From NCBI GenBank assembly GCA_026545765.1, contig CM048842.1, forward strand, positions 68,300,371-68,364,370: a DNA stretch of 64,000 nucleotides, written 5' to 3'. Below the pieces are notes generated by a model. That model had not been told where the DNA came from and did not search any database. It saw only the letters and a program-made list of their open reading frames with translations. Below are positions 22,211 to 34,079 of this stretch, in pieces (position 1 is the first letter of the stretch; every line of letters starts with the position of its first letter). This DNA comes from Plantago major. Its lineage: Eukaryota; Streptophyta; Magnoliopsida; Lamiales; Plantaginaceae. Made by a program: the position numbers and the translations under genes.

Positions 22211-24031
22211 TATAGTTTTGGTTAAGAACTAAAACACCTAAATTCAAATCAAAACTATCTAATTTTTTTTCATAAATCAATTTTTTAATTTTATAGCAAA
22301 CACTCTCTATGTATTTATAGCTAAGTATAGAAGTGTAATCGGTTGTAAATTTATTCCAACTTCCAAGCATATATTGGCACGACCGAGCGTATGTGGTTTC
22401 TTTACGAGTAGCACACGATTTTACTGTTTATACCTTATTAATTTGTACTGATCTGATTAATAGTTGAATATCGCTAGTCTATTTATAGAGATGCAACCTG
22501 TGGGTAATTAAGACTAAGATCTGGTGGTTCTGAATTCTTATTCATTTAATGTAGTGCTGAGGGTGAGGGACAGCACGTTCTTAGTTGCCACCCCTGAAAC
22601 CTAGTCACCGACGATCGATCTTTGTTTTGTTTTTTCCAAGCCTACTATAATGCTAATTGGTCTACATTTGCTCATACATGAAAGTCATACATATCATATA
22701 TAACTACCGCTGTTTGGTTTCTAGTTGAATTTAAGTGTATTTGAGAATTACTAATGTATACCAGCTAGATTCAACATCTGGCGACCATTAGTAGCATTGA
22801 AGTCACCACTTCCACGGCCTCGTGTGTCTTCCATGGATTGATAAAGAGATCAACAAACTTTCTAACACTTGCAAGAAGAGTATTATGGAACGGTGGAGGG
22901 GCGTGGTGACCATTTGAGCAGCTGAGAATACTAAGCAATCGAAGCTCCTAAGCCACATATTAAACCAATGTGATTTGTCAAGAAGCCATTAAAGGCTCAC
23001 ACGCCACGTCAATAATATATCGATCTAATCATTCTCTCTTTTTTCATCATGTTTAACATCTCATCTTCTTCCTCAGCCCTCCCAAATCCAACCCTTCATC
23101 TTTCTCCTGTGGCTTCGTCAAATTCCTCCATTGCTTCGTGCTCTTGAAGACAAATCCGTCCCACATTAAATTTCCACTTGAATGATCTTAAAAAAAAAAA
23201 TGAAATCAATCACTGATAGGGAAGTATTGAATAATTAATATAAATAATTAGGCTTTAAATTTTTTTATATGAGATGTAATTCTATCAATTTAGTTAAATT
23301 TTCATAAACTCCACTTTAACTTGATACTCCAAGTCTCTGACAAAAAATTGTTTCCTTTTCAGTTTTCACTCCTCAACTACTGCACTCCGTATAGGGACTT
23401 CTCCATAGGGTTGAATAAGGTTGAATAAGTATTTCTCACTTTTGAGACCAAGGACTCCAAGTGTTTTTATCCACTTTGAGCATTAGTCGTAGAAATCATA
23501 AAATATTATCAATACTGAAAATTTAGGTAAAATAAGGTTATGTTCCTTGCATTTGAAAACTCATTCATTTCAGTTCTATTTAGACAAAGAGAACATAGCC
23601 TAAGTAATAAAGTGATAAATGTCAAAACATTAAAAATCCTAAAATGCTATGGCTCTAAAGTTTAATTATATACTTGAGGACTCCTATTTTTTTTTCCAAA
23701 GATAGGGAGTATGTATACTTTTTTGAACAGTAAAATATGTAGGTCATAAACCAATTTTGTAGTTTTGTCAATAAAATAGGAACTCTACAACTTTGTAAAA
23801 TATAAGGAGGATAAATATGATATAGGAAATGATTAGCATGTATTTTAGGGGGGAAATTTAGGAGTCTTATAACTAGTGATCTTAGGGGGTCCCTCAACCC
23901 TTCGAGAAAACACGTTGAAACCTTTCTTTGGTAAAATTTGTGTGTGAATATTTTTTTCTCTTCCCAATAGATAGGAGAGATGCAAAATTGGTAGAAAATA
24001 CAGATTTTTGCATATATATTAAAAAATATTA
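22211..24031. other. Intergenic DNA without recognisable gene
   Basis: AT-rich sequence. The minus-strand open frame 23655-24041 lies in AT-rich DNA and runs into the following LTR, with no known motif. I see no promoter, RNA gene or transposon boundary that I can support. Confidence 0.35.
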
Positions 24032-24036
24032 TAGGT

Positions 24037-24334
24037 TGCAACGTCCCAAAGTTTCAAGTCAAGTCCAAAGAGTTTAAAGGGATCGAGAACGCTACTTATA
24101 TCAACACGGTGTACCTTTCTTTTCGGGATTCCATCCATAAAAACTCCAGAGTTAACCGTGCATGGCGTTGAATAATCTTAGGGTAACCAACTGGGAGGTC
24201 TCTCGGTTCGTTCACGAGTGAGGACAAAGTGCGCGGGAAAGGACATGACCGCCAACATATCATCTGGATAGCTATCCATGAGTAACCGTACCGGCCCAAA
24301 AGGGTCGGGGCTCGATCGTGGCCGGGTCGTTACA
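24037..24334 (+). mobile_element. Cassandra-like solo LTR carrying a 5S rRNA-like segment
   Basis: The 298-bp unit starts TGCAACGTCCCAAAGTTTC and ends GGGTCGTTACA, so its ends form the inverted repeat TGYAACG/CGTTACA. It is flanked by perfect TAGGT duplications (24032-24036 and 24335-24339), which proves an LTR-sized insertion. Its centre resembles plant 5S rRNA (24079-24214). Cassandra elements are the known plant TRIM-like retrotransposons whose LTRs contain a 5S-derived RNA polymerase III promoter, and the trailing GAGTGAGGACAAAGTGCGC is familiar from that family. Only one LTR is present, so internal sequence was lost by recombination. The minus-strand open frame 24096-24299 is not a gene. 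Confidence 0.75.
24079..24214 (+). other. Degenerate 5S rRNA-like sequence inside the solo LTR
   Basis: It aligns by eye with plant 5S rRNA: GGGATTCCATCC for GGATCCCATCA, AGTTAACCGTGC (24150-24161) for the A-box AGTTAAGCGTGC, and GGGTAACCAACTGGGAGGT (24181-24199) for the C-box GGGTGACCTCCTGGGAAGT. The intermediate element is badly eroded, and the 5' part is weak. It is therefore not called as a ribosomal RNA gene. Confidence 0.65.
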
Positions 24335-24339
24335 TAGGT

Positions 24340-25898
24340 CTTCTTAACCATTATCTTAAACTTACATTAATGGTCAATATTAGGAGTCGTTTTTTACAAG
24401 TATTTGGAAAAATTGGATTATTATAATATTAATTTTTTTAAGAATGATCGATTTTTCTAATCATATTAAGAAAATACACTCCGAACACTTTGTATAGGTG
24501 GTGGTGTTGTTTTCTTCTAAAATTTCATTAAAAAATATACCAAACGTAGGCTCTGTTTACCACTAGCTTTTCAGCTCCATGTGCTTTTTTGACATTTAAC
24601 TAATAAAAAGTTCGTTATGTGAACGTGCAGCTTCTTAAATCAGCTAGCTGGTTAAGAAGCTACCCAAGTTAGCTTTTTTTTTAAACGAAGCTCCTTCTTA
24701 TCTTTTTCATTCCGAAAATATCCCCGACCTAAATTAGAAAGAAAAAAAGAAGGAAAAAATACCCGTTTTTATTATTTACTCGTGTTCCATCTTTACTGCC
24801 GTATTATTTGTAGACCACATGGAAGGTCATTAGAATTCTCGACTTATATTTTATATTGTTGGATCCTTTGCATTTTGTGTACTTGTTTCCAACTATCATA
24901 AGGATTAATGCATCCACATCTCTTAAAATGCATAAATGTAGTACACATCAATTACTGATTTTTTTTCATTACTAAGTTAAAATGCTCAACGAATATTTCT
25001 TTCAACTTCTGATAATTTTGATGATGTTATTAAAGTGGCGATGTAAAGTACATTGAATATATATTAGAATAATTGGACAAAATGTGATGTACTATTATTT
25101 AAAAAACTATAGACTAATAATACGATGAGAAAGGTTAAAGAAAATAAAAATAAGAGTAATGCCATTTTATGTCATTTTACAAAATACAAGCTAGCTTATC
25201 AGCTTTGTTAAACACCTACATTTAAGATCACTATTTTTAAATTAGTTAATCACTCCATATCGCTACCTAACTACCACTACCAGTTAATCGAATCTTAACT
25301 TTTCAAATTTAGTTTACAAATGAGCCTTAATAGGAAAAAAAAACTCTATTGGATATATATTATCGCGAAACCCATATGCGGAATGGTCTTACTAATTAAC
25401 ACTCTATTTCACATTTTCAATAGAACTCAATTTTTTAAGGACATAATCCGATCTCGACGTTTCAAAACCGGAACCGGATGGCCAACAATCCGGACTTAGT
25501 CTCCGACCCATGAAATTTTTATGACCCCGGTCCCGTTTTGGATGGGTGAAATAGTAAATCACTCTGTTGTTAAACTTCGTATTATCTGTTAACGTAGATT
25601 TGAGCTAATCACAAACATTAAGGCCTCACGGCAATTAACCACAACACACGGGGCACTAATCCGCAATATACACAGTCCGTAGTTGGTAAAATACACCTAC
25701 CGACTGCAGTAACAGTCACGCTCCTAATCACGCGCGTGGCATGACACTACGATTTAACTGAATCAGCAAATAGCAGGAGTAGCAGCAGTAAAATAAACAA
25801 ATCGAAAAGACACTGCTGGCTATACGCAAAACGAGCCGATTTAACTTTCCGAGATCTAAATCTACCTACATTACCACCCACTCTCATCACTCTCTCTC
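24340..25898. other. Intergenic and upstream region of METE
   Basis: AT-rich DNA with no gene. A possible but unproven MITE lies at about 24547-25218: its ends GTAGG.CT.TGTTTA and TGTTAAACACCTAC are weakly inverted, and no target duplication matches. The last 200 bases before the TATA box form the METE proximal promoter and include TCACTCTCTCTCTA-type CT repeats. Confidence 0.4.
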
Positions 25899-25906
25899 TA
25901 TAAATA
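25899..25906 (+). promoter_or_regulatory. METE core promoter TATA box
   Basis: TATAAATA within a CT-rich tract, followed by CCTCTCTATCCCCCTCTC, a pyrimidine-rich leader of the kind seen in highly expressed plant genes. Transcription would be expected to start around 25930. The first untranslated exon ends with CTCTAAAG before the GT at 26009. Confidence 0.7.
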
Positions 25907-26008
25907 ATCTCCATCCTCCCTTCCCGTAACTTGCGTCTTGCCTCTCTATCCCCCTCTCTCTCTCTCTCAAACCAGTAACCAGAGACCCGTCCGTTTTTCT
26001 CTCTAAAG

Positions 26009-27168
26009 GTACGGTCTCAGTCCCTTCCTTTCTTCCATGTATTTAATTATAATAATTTGCTTCCGCTAAGCTTAACTCCACACTCTTGCTTGTTTGCTTA
26101 CCTTCGTCTTCCTCCATTTCGATTGTATAGATCTAATCTATCTGAATCTGTTATGTAAGTGGACAATTGTTCTCTGTTTTTCCTTTCGTTGCGTGATCCA
26201 GTGATTAAGTGATAGAATGTGATGACATGGAACTTAAATAGATCCTGATTGGGTGGCGGGAAGTGATTTTGGGTCGAATTTGTTAGGATAAGCTTAGATC
26301 TTCGATTTGGAACTTTGCTGCGATTAGATCTGAAATGAAGTTGCTCCTCACTGTCTTTGCTACAGCTAAATCTCTGTCTCATTTTCGTGTTTTGAGTGTC
26401 TATCGTGTTCCTACCTTTGGATCTGGAATTCGGTATGTTTTTAGCTGCTGGATCTGAGTTGTTCATTGATATCAGCCTCATTTCTGTTTTCTCTACCAAA
26501 TAATTACGTTTTCATTCGTTAATCCAGTTTACCATGTTTCTGTTATCTGATTGCACCTGCATTACGTAGATCTCTTCAGGGTCTGTGTATGTCTGTTTTT
26601 GGTATATGCATATGAGTACTGTTATAATGCCTGATACGAGATCACATAAGCTTGTGATACTCAAGTAGCTGCATGTGAGCTATGTTGATAAATTAAGTTA
26701 AATTGCTTCCTAAAAATTGAGATCTTAATGTAATGTTTGATCTTCAATGCTTAAAATGTGATTGTCTATGGTGATCTATGCTATTCCTATTTATCTTCAT
26801 GTTTGATTGAATTACTCCACTATGTTTCTATAAAATGACCAGGTTTACATGGCTTAGTTTGTTAACCATGTTTCTATGATCTGATTTCACTACGTAGATC
26901 CCCTGTAGCTATATGCATGAGTGTCTGTTTATTCAATTCATATATGAAACATTGTTGTAATGCTAGATGGGAGATTGCCTATGCTTAACAGCTGCGTGAT
27001 GTTTTGAATTAATTTACATCTTCGAAACCGAGATTTGGGATCTCTTCTGAATCAAAATTTAATGTTTATCAAATAACCACTACACCATGATCTAGTTGTC
27101 ATCCATGTGTTTCATTTGGTATCTGTATGTTTCCGGTGATAGTTGATTGATTTGATTTGTTAAAACAG
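26009..27168 (+). other. 5' UTR intron of METE (1160 bp)
   Basis: The donor AAAG|GTACGG at 26008/26009 and acceptor AAAACAG|AACA at 27168/27169 place a long intron entirely in the leader, four bases before the ATG at 27173. It is T-rich, as plant introns are. Long leader introns in housekeeping genes of this kind often raise expression; that is general knowledge, not shown here. The minus-strand open frame 26098-26499 inside it is not a gene. Confidence 0.75.
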
Positions 27169-27172
27169 AACA

Positions 27173-30100
27173 ATGGCTTCACACATTGTTGGATATCCCC
27201 GTATGGGCCCCAAGAGAGAGCTGAAGTTTGCTCTAGAATCTTTCTGGGATGGCAAGAGCACCGCCGAGGATTTGGAAAAGGTGTCTGCCGATCTACGATC
27301 ATCCATCTGGAAGCAGATGTCTGATGCTGGAACCAAGTATATTCCCAGCAATACATTCTCTTACTATGACCAGGTGCTTGACACCACTGCCATGCTCGGA
27401 GCTGTTCCCCCGAGGTACAACTGGACCGGTGGTGAGATTGGTTTCTCAACCTACTTCTCCATGGCCAGAGGAAATGCCTCTGTTCCTGCTATGGAGATGA
27501 CCAAGTGGTTCGACACCAACTAGTAAGTCATGAATCTCCTAGTTCCAAATTATTCATTCCTTAAGATTACAATGTTTTATTGCTAACATTGCATTCTCCC
27601 TGCAGCCACTTTATCGTCCCAGAGTTGGGCCCTGATGTGAAATTCTCTTATGCTTCCCACAAGGCCGTCAATGAATACAAAGAGGCTAAAGCGGTATGGT
27701 CTATATATATGATTGTTTAGTTATACCAAATTAATCAGCCAATTAATTTTACCAAATGACCCCAAGATCATTTACAGAACATGTTTAATATTACTTTATT
27801 CATCTGGACCTCCTGATTAAACTTGTTCTGCATTGCAGCTCGGTGTTGATACCGTTCCAGTTCTTGTTGGCCCTGTTACATACTTGTTGCTTTCAAAGCC
27901 TGCCAAGGGTGTGGAGAAGACCTTCTCTCTTCTATCTCTCCTTGACAAGATTCTTCCAATCTACAAGTAAGGACTATTATGTAACCATATGTTCTCATTG
28001 TTCTTACCGCCAGTGTGATTCATATTGTATGTTTGCCATTGCAGGGAAGTTGTCGCTGAGTTGAAGGCAGCAGGTGCTACATGGATCCAGTTTGATGAGC
28101 CAACTCTTGTTTTGGACCTCGAGTCTCACCAATTGGAAGCATTCACCAAGGCCTATTCTGAACTAGAATCAACTTTGTCCGGCCTTAATGTTCTTGTGGA
28201 GACCTACTTTGCTGATATCCCTGCTGCTGCATACAAGACCCTTACCTCATTGAGCGGAGTTACAGGCTTCGGTTTTGATTTGGTTCGTGGAACCAAGACC
28301 ATTGACCTGATCAAGAGCGAATTCCCTGCTGGAAAGTACCTCTTTGCCGGAGTGGTTGATGGAAGGAACATCTGGGCTAATGATCTTGATGCATCTCTCA
28401 TCACCCTGCAGTCCCTTGAAAGCGTAGCTGGAAAGGGTGAGTTTGCTAACTCTCTGCTGTGCTTTCTTTTTTTCTTTCTTTTTGTTTGTAAAGATGTGTT
28501 CAGTTTTTCTTAACAAAATTTTACCCCTGCAGACAAGCTTGTTGTATCCACATCCTCCTCACTTCTCCACACCGCTGTTGATCTTATCAATGAGCCTAAA
28601 TTGGACAAGGAAATCAAATCATGGCTCGCATTTGCTGCTCAAAAGGTTCTGGAAGTAAATGCTCTGGCCAAGGCATTGTCTGGATCAAAGGATGAGGTAT
28701 GTCTCAATAGTGATTTTCTTTGAAATTGTGGTGTGGCGATATGTTCCTGAATTTTATGTTAGTTCTTTAGTATTTGCTCGCATAATTCATTCACATTGGT
28801 TAAAGGTTTATCTGGTCTTGGCCACGTGCTGCTATTGATGTTTGAGCCAAACTGCTATCATGTACTTTTCAGGCATTCTTCTCCGCTAATGCTGCTGCCC
28901 TAGCTTCAAGGAAATCCTCCCCAAGGGTGAATAACGAAGCCGTCCAGAAGGCTGTAAGTGGCAATGCATATTTCTCTTGATGATTGTCAGGTGATTTTGC
29001 TACTGGGACCGTCTTATGCTTACTATATTTTCTTCCTATGCTCTACCAGGCTGCTGCTTTGAAGGGTTCAGACCACCGCCGTGCTACAAATGTGAGTGCC
29101 AGACTTGATGCTCAGCAAAAGAAGCTTAACCTCCCAATTCTCCCAACCACCACCATTGGTTCCTTCCCTCAGACTATTGAACTCAGAAGAGTTCGCCGTG
29201 AGTACAAGGCCAAGAAGTGAGTAGTTTTTCCTTTGTTTCTCACTTTTCAATCTAAACATATCTTCAAACTGATAAGCTGAAAATTTTAAGTATCTGACCA
29301 TCTCCTTTCTATAGGATCTCCGAGGAGGAGTACGTTAAATCCATCAAAGAAGAAATCAACAAGGTTGTCAAGCTCCAGGAAGAGCTTGACATTGATGTTC
29401 TTGTACATGGAGAGCCAGAGGTAATTGAATTAGATTGAATGTTCTGATACAACAAATGTGCAAAGTTGTTCTCTTGGTCATAAAATACAAACTAATGTTG
29501 TTTTTATGTCTAAATTGCAGAGAAACGATATGGTTGAGTACTTTGGTGAGCAGCTATCTGGATTTGCCTTCACTGCCAATGGCTGGGTCCAATCATATGG
29601 ATCCCGTTGTGTGAAGCCCCCGATCATCTATGGTGATGTGAGCCGCCCCAACCCAATGACCGTCTTCTGGTCTACCGCTGCCCAGAGCATGACCAAGCGC
29701 CCAATGAAGGGAATGCTTACCGGCCCTGTTACCATCCTCAACTGGTCCTTCGTACGTAATGACCAGCCAAGGTATACATAATTTTGAGTTTTTGCATTTC
29801 ATTTATCTTGACTCAAGAAATTTAACTGACCCGTAATGCATCCCAGGTTTGAGACCTGTTACCAGATTGCGTTGGCCATCAAGGACGAGGTTGAAGATCT
29901 CGAGAAGGCTGGCATTACTGTGATCCAGATTGATGAAGCTGCCTTGAGAGAAGGTCTCCCCCTCAGGAAGGCTGAGCACGCTTTCTACTTGGACTGGGCT
30001 GTCCACTCCTTCAGAATCACCAATGTTGGCGTAGAGGACACCACCCAGGTACCTTTCTTTATCCCTTTATATCATGTCGCTAACTAGACAAATGCTTCTA

Positions 30101-30503
30101 CTAACTTGCTAATCTTTTCATCCATAACCGACAGATCCACACCCACATGTGCTACTCCAACTTTAATGACATCATCCACTCCATTATTAACATGGACGCT
30201 GATGTTATTACCATTGAAAACTCCCGCTCTGATGAGAAACTCCTGTCAGTCTTCCGTGAAGGAGTCAAATATGGTGCCGGAATTGGGCCAGGGGTTTATG
30301 ATATCCACTCCCCTAGAATCCCATCCACAGAAGAGATCGCAGACAGAATTAACAAGATGCTTGCCGTGCTCGAGACCAACATTCTATGGGTCAACCCTGA
30401 CTGTGGTCTGAAGACCAGGAAATACGGTGAAGTGAAGCCAGCCCTTGAAGCCATGGTGTCTGCTGCCAAGCAACTCCGTACCCAACTTGCTAGCGCTAAG
30501 TGA
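27173..30503 (+). CDS. METE: Cobalamin-independent methionine synthase, 11 coding exons, 765 aa
   Basis: It transfers the methyl group of 5-methyltetrahydropteroyl-triglutamate to homocysteine, making methionine, and feeds the S-adenosylmethionine cycle; the form without a transit peptide is cytosolic. Coding exons by GT-AG joins: 27173-27522, 27606-27693, 27839-27966, 28045-28436, 28533-28696, 28873-28953, 29050-29216, 29315-29420, 29521-29771, 29847-30048, 30135-30503. They total 2298 bases, giving 765 residues, the usual length of plant enzymes. The protein starts [20 protein letters not shown] and has no obvious transit peptide. Zinc and homocysteine ligands fall at the positions known for the plant enzyme: H647 and C649 (HTHMCYSNF), E671 (ITIENSRSD), C733 ([10 protein letters not shown]). 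The folate-binding N-terminal half and catalytic C-terminal half are complete, with no stop or frameshift. All exons are in phase. Confidence 0.97.
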
Positions 30504-30929
30504 ACCATTTGATGCATACCTACAGTTTATATGAATTCTGCTATTCGTTGTTTTTCTGAGTCTTAAAGAAATGTTATCCGAATAATTATGATTCGTGATT
30601 AAAGTCTAGGAATAGGCTGCCTGCCTGTGTGGCCGATGTTTTTTTGTTTTCTTGTTTGAGCTTTTTCTGTTTTATCTTCACATGATATATTGTGCTTTGA
30701 AGCTTGAGGGATATTACCTTCACTTCTGTTCCATTGTATCCCCATCAATGCAAATTGGAAAATTTCCAGATTGTCAGTCTTCCCTTAATTTGCAACTTGA
30801 TCATTGCTGTTTGGCAGTTTCAGAAAAGTGAAATAGTATTATGTTGATTGGGCTATTGATTTGCAGCCACTTGTCTGAACATGCAGCCTCTTGAATGTGT
30901 AGTCTATCAATTAGCCATTACGAAGATAT
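30504..30929 (+). other. METE 3' UTR and downstream spacer
   Basis: T-rich sequence after the TGA. It contains AATAATTATG-like and other AT-rich signals near 30580 but no single convincing AATAAA. The junction with the LINE lies somewhere between about 30850 and 30960 and cannot be fixed by eye. Confidence 0.4.
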
Positions 30930-31124
30930 CTGACTATTCAAGGTCCGCGAAATGTTCCGTGCAGCTTAAGGTTACTTATGAAAAACTGCCCAACTTTGGT
31001 TACTTTTGCGGCATTCTTGGTCATTTAGTTTGAGTTTGTGGTGCATGTTTGGATTTGGTAGACGATTTGGATACGATTGCTGAAACTAAGCTTGCTTATG
31101 GGGATTGGTTATGGGCTACGACAT

Positions 31125-32202
31125 TGTAGCAAGTAAAGTTGCTCAAATGATGATTTTATTGATCTTGATTTAAGCGGGTACAATTCTCTATTCTAATTCT
31201 CTGATTCTAGTCTTCTAAAGCGGCGAACTTGGATCTTCAAATTCTTCGTTTAGGATTTATGACTTCAAAGTCGGGCAAACGTCGATGCGAGGGCTTCTCA
31301 GCTTGATCTCGGATCGAATTATGAACTTGGGAGTGCTTGAGGCGAGCGATGACGAACTTCTTGGGGATTTGATGAACTCCACGAAGAACGCTTCTAGATC
31401 GTCGCAGGATTTGGCCTTTGATCTTCTTTAGAGGAAGTTTGGCCGGCAGGAAACGGTTCTCCAAGGGCTTTTGAGCTTGATCTTGGATCTAACGCAGCTT
31501 TTGGCGAAGAACCTCAAGAAGGTTGATCGGGCTTTGGCTGGGCTTTTGGATTTGATCTTCCTTTGGCAGCGGTTGATCTTCCAATAACGTTTTTCCAAGT
31601 GCACAGGGGCTTCTTTTTGGATCAAACGGTGACTACTCCTGGATTTGTTGATGAACTTCTTGAATACTTGCTAGAATTTGATGCTGATCTTGAGAAGACT
31701 TGTGATTCTTGCTCTTGCTTGTTGCTTTTGCTCTTGTTCTTGCTTCCTCTTGCTTGTTGCTTGCCTTTGCTTGCTCTTCTTTTTGCTCCTCTTCTTCTTA
31801 TACTCCTCTTCTTCTTATGCTTCTCTTGATGTGTTGCTTGGTGTCTAGAAATGAATGAAGGGGGTCTCTATTTATAACACTTTGAAAGGGCATAAGAAGA
31901 ATATAAGAGTCCATACCAACTCTTCAACTCCCAAATTTCATTACATTCCATAGTAATTCATTAATACCAATTTCACCACATTCTTTTATGGCGATTTATC
32001 GTATGGCGATTTAATTTAATTTCAAGTATAACGTAATTTGATTTTAAATATATATATATATATATATTAGAAAATAATCTAGCAATTTTATTTTAGAATT
32101 TAATTTAGTAAAATTCTAAAAATGCTAGAAAATTGTATTTTTGTTTTTCTAATATATATTTTTAAATGTCGTTTTATAGTAGACGAATTTCATTCGTCTA
32201 CA
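31125..32202 (-). mobile_element. Solo LTR (1078 bp) inserted in the LINE
   Basis: The unit runs from TGTAGCAAG to CGTCTACA, so its ends form the inverted repeat TGTAG/CTACA. It is flanked by perfect GACAT duplications (31120-31124 and 32203-32207). A minus-strand TATA-like GTTATAAATAGAGACC near 31867-31882 indicates minus orientation, followed by an A/G-rich leader. The interior includes CTTGAT/GATCTTG-rich repeats around 31240-31700 and a CTTGCTTCTTCTT-rich tract at 31700-31830 that keeps short meaningless frames open. No PBS or internal domain is attached. Confidence 0.8.
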
Positions 32203-32928
32203 GACATATAATCAAGGCACACGGATTTTGAGTGGGCAGAGTAGTCGAGTTAACAGTTCATATTTGCCACTTCATTCTTCGGTTAAGCACTACAGTTCTG
32301 GTTCATCTGCGTCGATTCGGGATAGAGGAAAAGGTATTTTGGGTACTGGTCCAGGTATTGCAGCAAAAGGAGTTTCGCAAAAATCGGGGTTGTTGGAGTC
32401 AGAATTCTGGAATCGGTCAAGCTGGTTTAGTTATGGATGATGGAGTCAAGGAAGGTAGTTCTTATGAGAAGTCTATTTCTAAGGATATCGTTATATTTGA
32501 TTCTGGCATGATTCCACAATCATCTACTGCTCCTATTTTAGTTCCATTTAATTCGATGGAAGTTGAATCTCACAAGACCCATTCTATCCAAACCGTTACT
32601 GCTGGACCCCAATTTCATCCTTTAGCCCAGCCCACTTCCCTAACCAATCCAAATCCGTTACTCTCTAGCCCTATGCAGATTTTTTCTAAGCCCATTAAAC
32701 CTATTTTTCAGTTTTCTAGTCAGCCCATTGTATCCTCCCAAGCCCACTGCCCCGAACCCAACTCCCATAGTCCTTCAGTTCTTCCTAGTCAATAACCTGC
32801 CAGCCCAATCCTCCAATATCACTCGACCGGTCAGAAACGGGGAAGGCCTGCTGGTCAAACCCAATCTTCCAAAAAAATTAATCCAAAGAGTCGTGCCAAT
32901 GTTCGTAAAGGAGAGGAGTTGTTAGGAG

Positions 32929-33072
32929 ATGTTGCCCCGTACGAAGAAAGCAAAAGTCGAGAAATAGATAGTAATCTATTCACCAGAGGCGGGGTTGCTG
33001 AGATGTTGCCCGTATGAAGAAAGCAAGAGTCGAGAAATCGATAGTAATCTATTCACCAGAGGCGGAGGTTGC
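32929..33072 (+). repeat. 70-bp tandem duplication in the LINE
   Basis: GTTGCCC...GAAGAAAGCAA.AGTCGAGAAAT.GATAGTAATCTATTCACCAGAGGCGG occurs twice in a row (about 32929-32998 and 33003-33069) with few differences. It lies between the ORF1 end and the endonuclease start. Confidence 0.75.
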
Positions 33073-33094
33073 TCAACAACCCCGCCTATCCCAA

Positions 33095-33702
33095 TGAGTT
33101 GTTTAAGTTGGAACTGTCAGGGTTTGGAGAACCCTTGGACAGTTCGAGCCCTTAATGAGTTTCTTTGTACTCATCGTCCCCAGCTTATTTTTCTTATGAA
33201 CACACGTTTGGGGTGTATATGAATTGATAAGTTAAAACATAAATTTAATTTGTTTGGTATGGCGGTTCCGGCAATTGGTCAATCTGCAGGAGGTCTTGCT
33301 CTTCTTTGGGAAAAGGATGTTAATGTGGTTATCCAAAGTTACTCGAAGCACCATATTGACGCCACGGTACAATTAGGTGTTAATGAGTTAAGTTGGCGTC
33401 TTATAGGGTTTTATGGTGAGCCGGATAGTAGCAAAAGGAAAAATACTTGGAATCTTCTTAAACGTTTAGCCCAGCAATCGAATCGTGAGTGGATGGTTAT
33501 AGAGGATTATAACGAGATTACTTCGCAAGAGGATATGCTTCATGGGGCCCAAGTTCTAGAATGGAGGATGAGAGATATGCGACGTACTTTAACCCACTGT
33601 GGACTTATTGATGTGGGATTCAAGGGCTATAGATTTACTTGGTCCAATAACCATGATCCAGAAACTAATACTCAGATTAGATTAGATTAGATTAGATTAG
33701 AC
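33095..33702 (+). pseudogene. LINE endonuclease domain
   Basis: This domain nicks target DNA for LINE integration. It opens with the typical plant L1 start MSCLSWNCQGLENPWTVRALNEFL (written here as MSCLSWNCQGLE and following). It continues in another frame (33250-33690) with GGLALLW, LIGFYGEPDSSKRKNTW, a degenerate catalytic-loop region (IEDYNEI where family members have GDFN) and GFKGYRFTWSNN. Frame changes near 33222-33250 and an ATTAG pentamer repeat at 33679-33703 break it. The loss of the GDFN Asp pattern suggests it is inactive. Confidence 0.72.
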
Positions 33703-34079
33703 AGAGCGAATGCTACTCAGACTTGGTTCGATGGCTATCCAGACGCGGGGGTACAACACCTATACACGCGAAATTCAGACCACTCCCCTATATTACTTCA
33801 TCTCCGGCAAGTTTGCAGGCGGCGTTTCAGGTCTTCACGGAAGCGTTTTCGATTTGAGGCGATGTGGGTCAAAGCTTCGGATTGTGCACAAATAATTTCG
33901 AATAATTGGGATCCATCTCAGGATTTTCTTGGTAATTCAGAGAGTTGCAGAGTTGGTTTATTGAATTGGGGAAGGAATACTTTTAGGTCTGTTGAGAGGC
34001 ATGTTCGAGAGTATACGAAGTTATTGGAAAGATTGCAAACTGGGCCGGTTTCGGTTGATTCTAAGAGACAGACGGTGGA

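Noticed and set aside
24079..24214. Possible 5S rRNA gene
   Set aside because: Conserved boxes are mutated and the intermediate element is lost; LTR ends and target duplication show it is part of a solo LTR.
24547..25218. Possible MITE with GTAGG...CCTAC ends
   Set aside because: Inverted match is short and gapped, and the flanking bases show no duplication.
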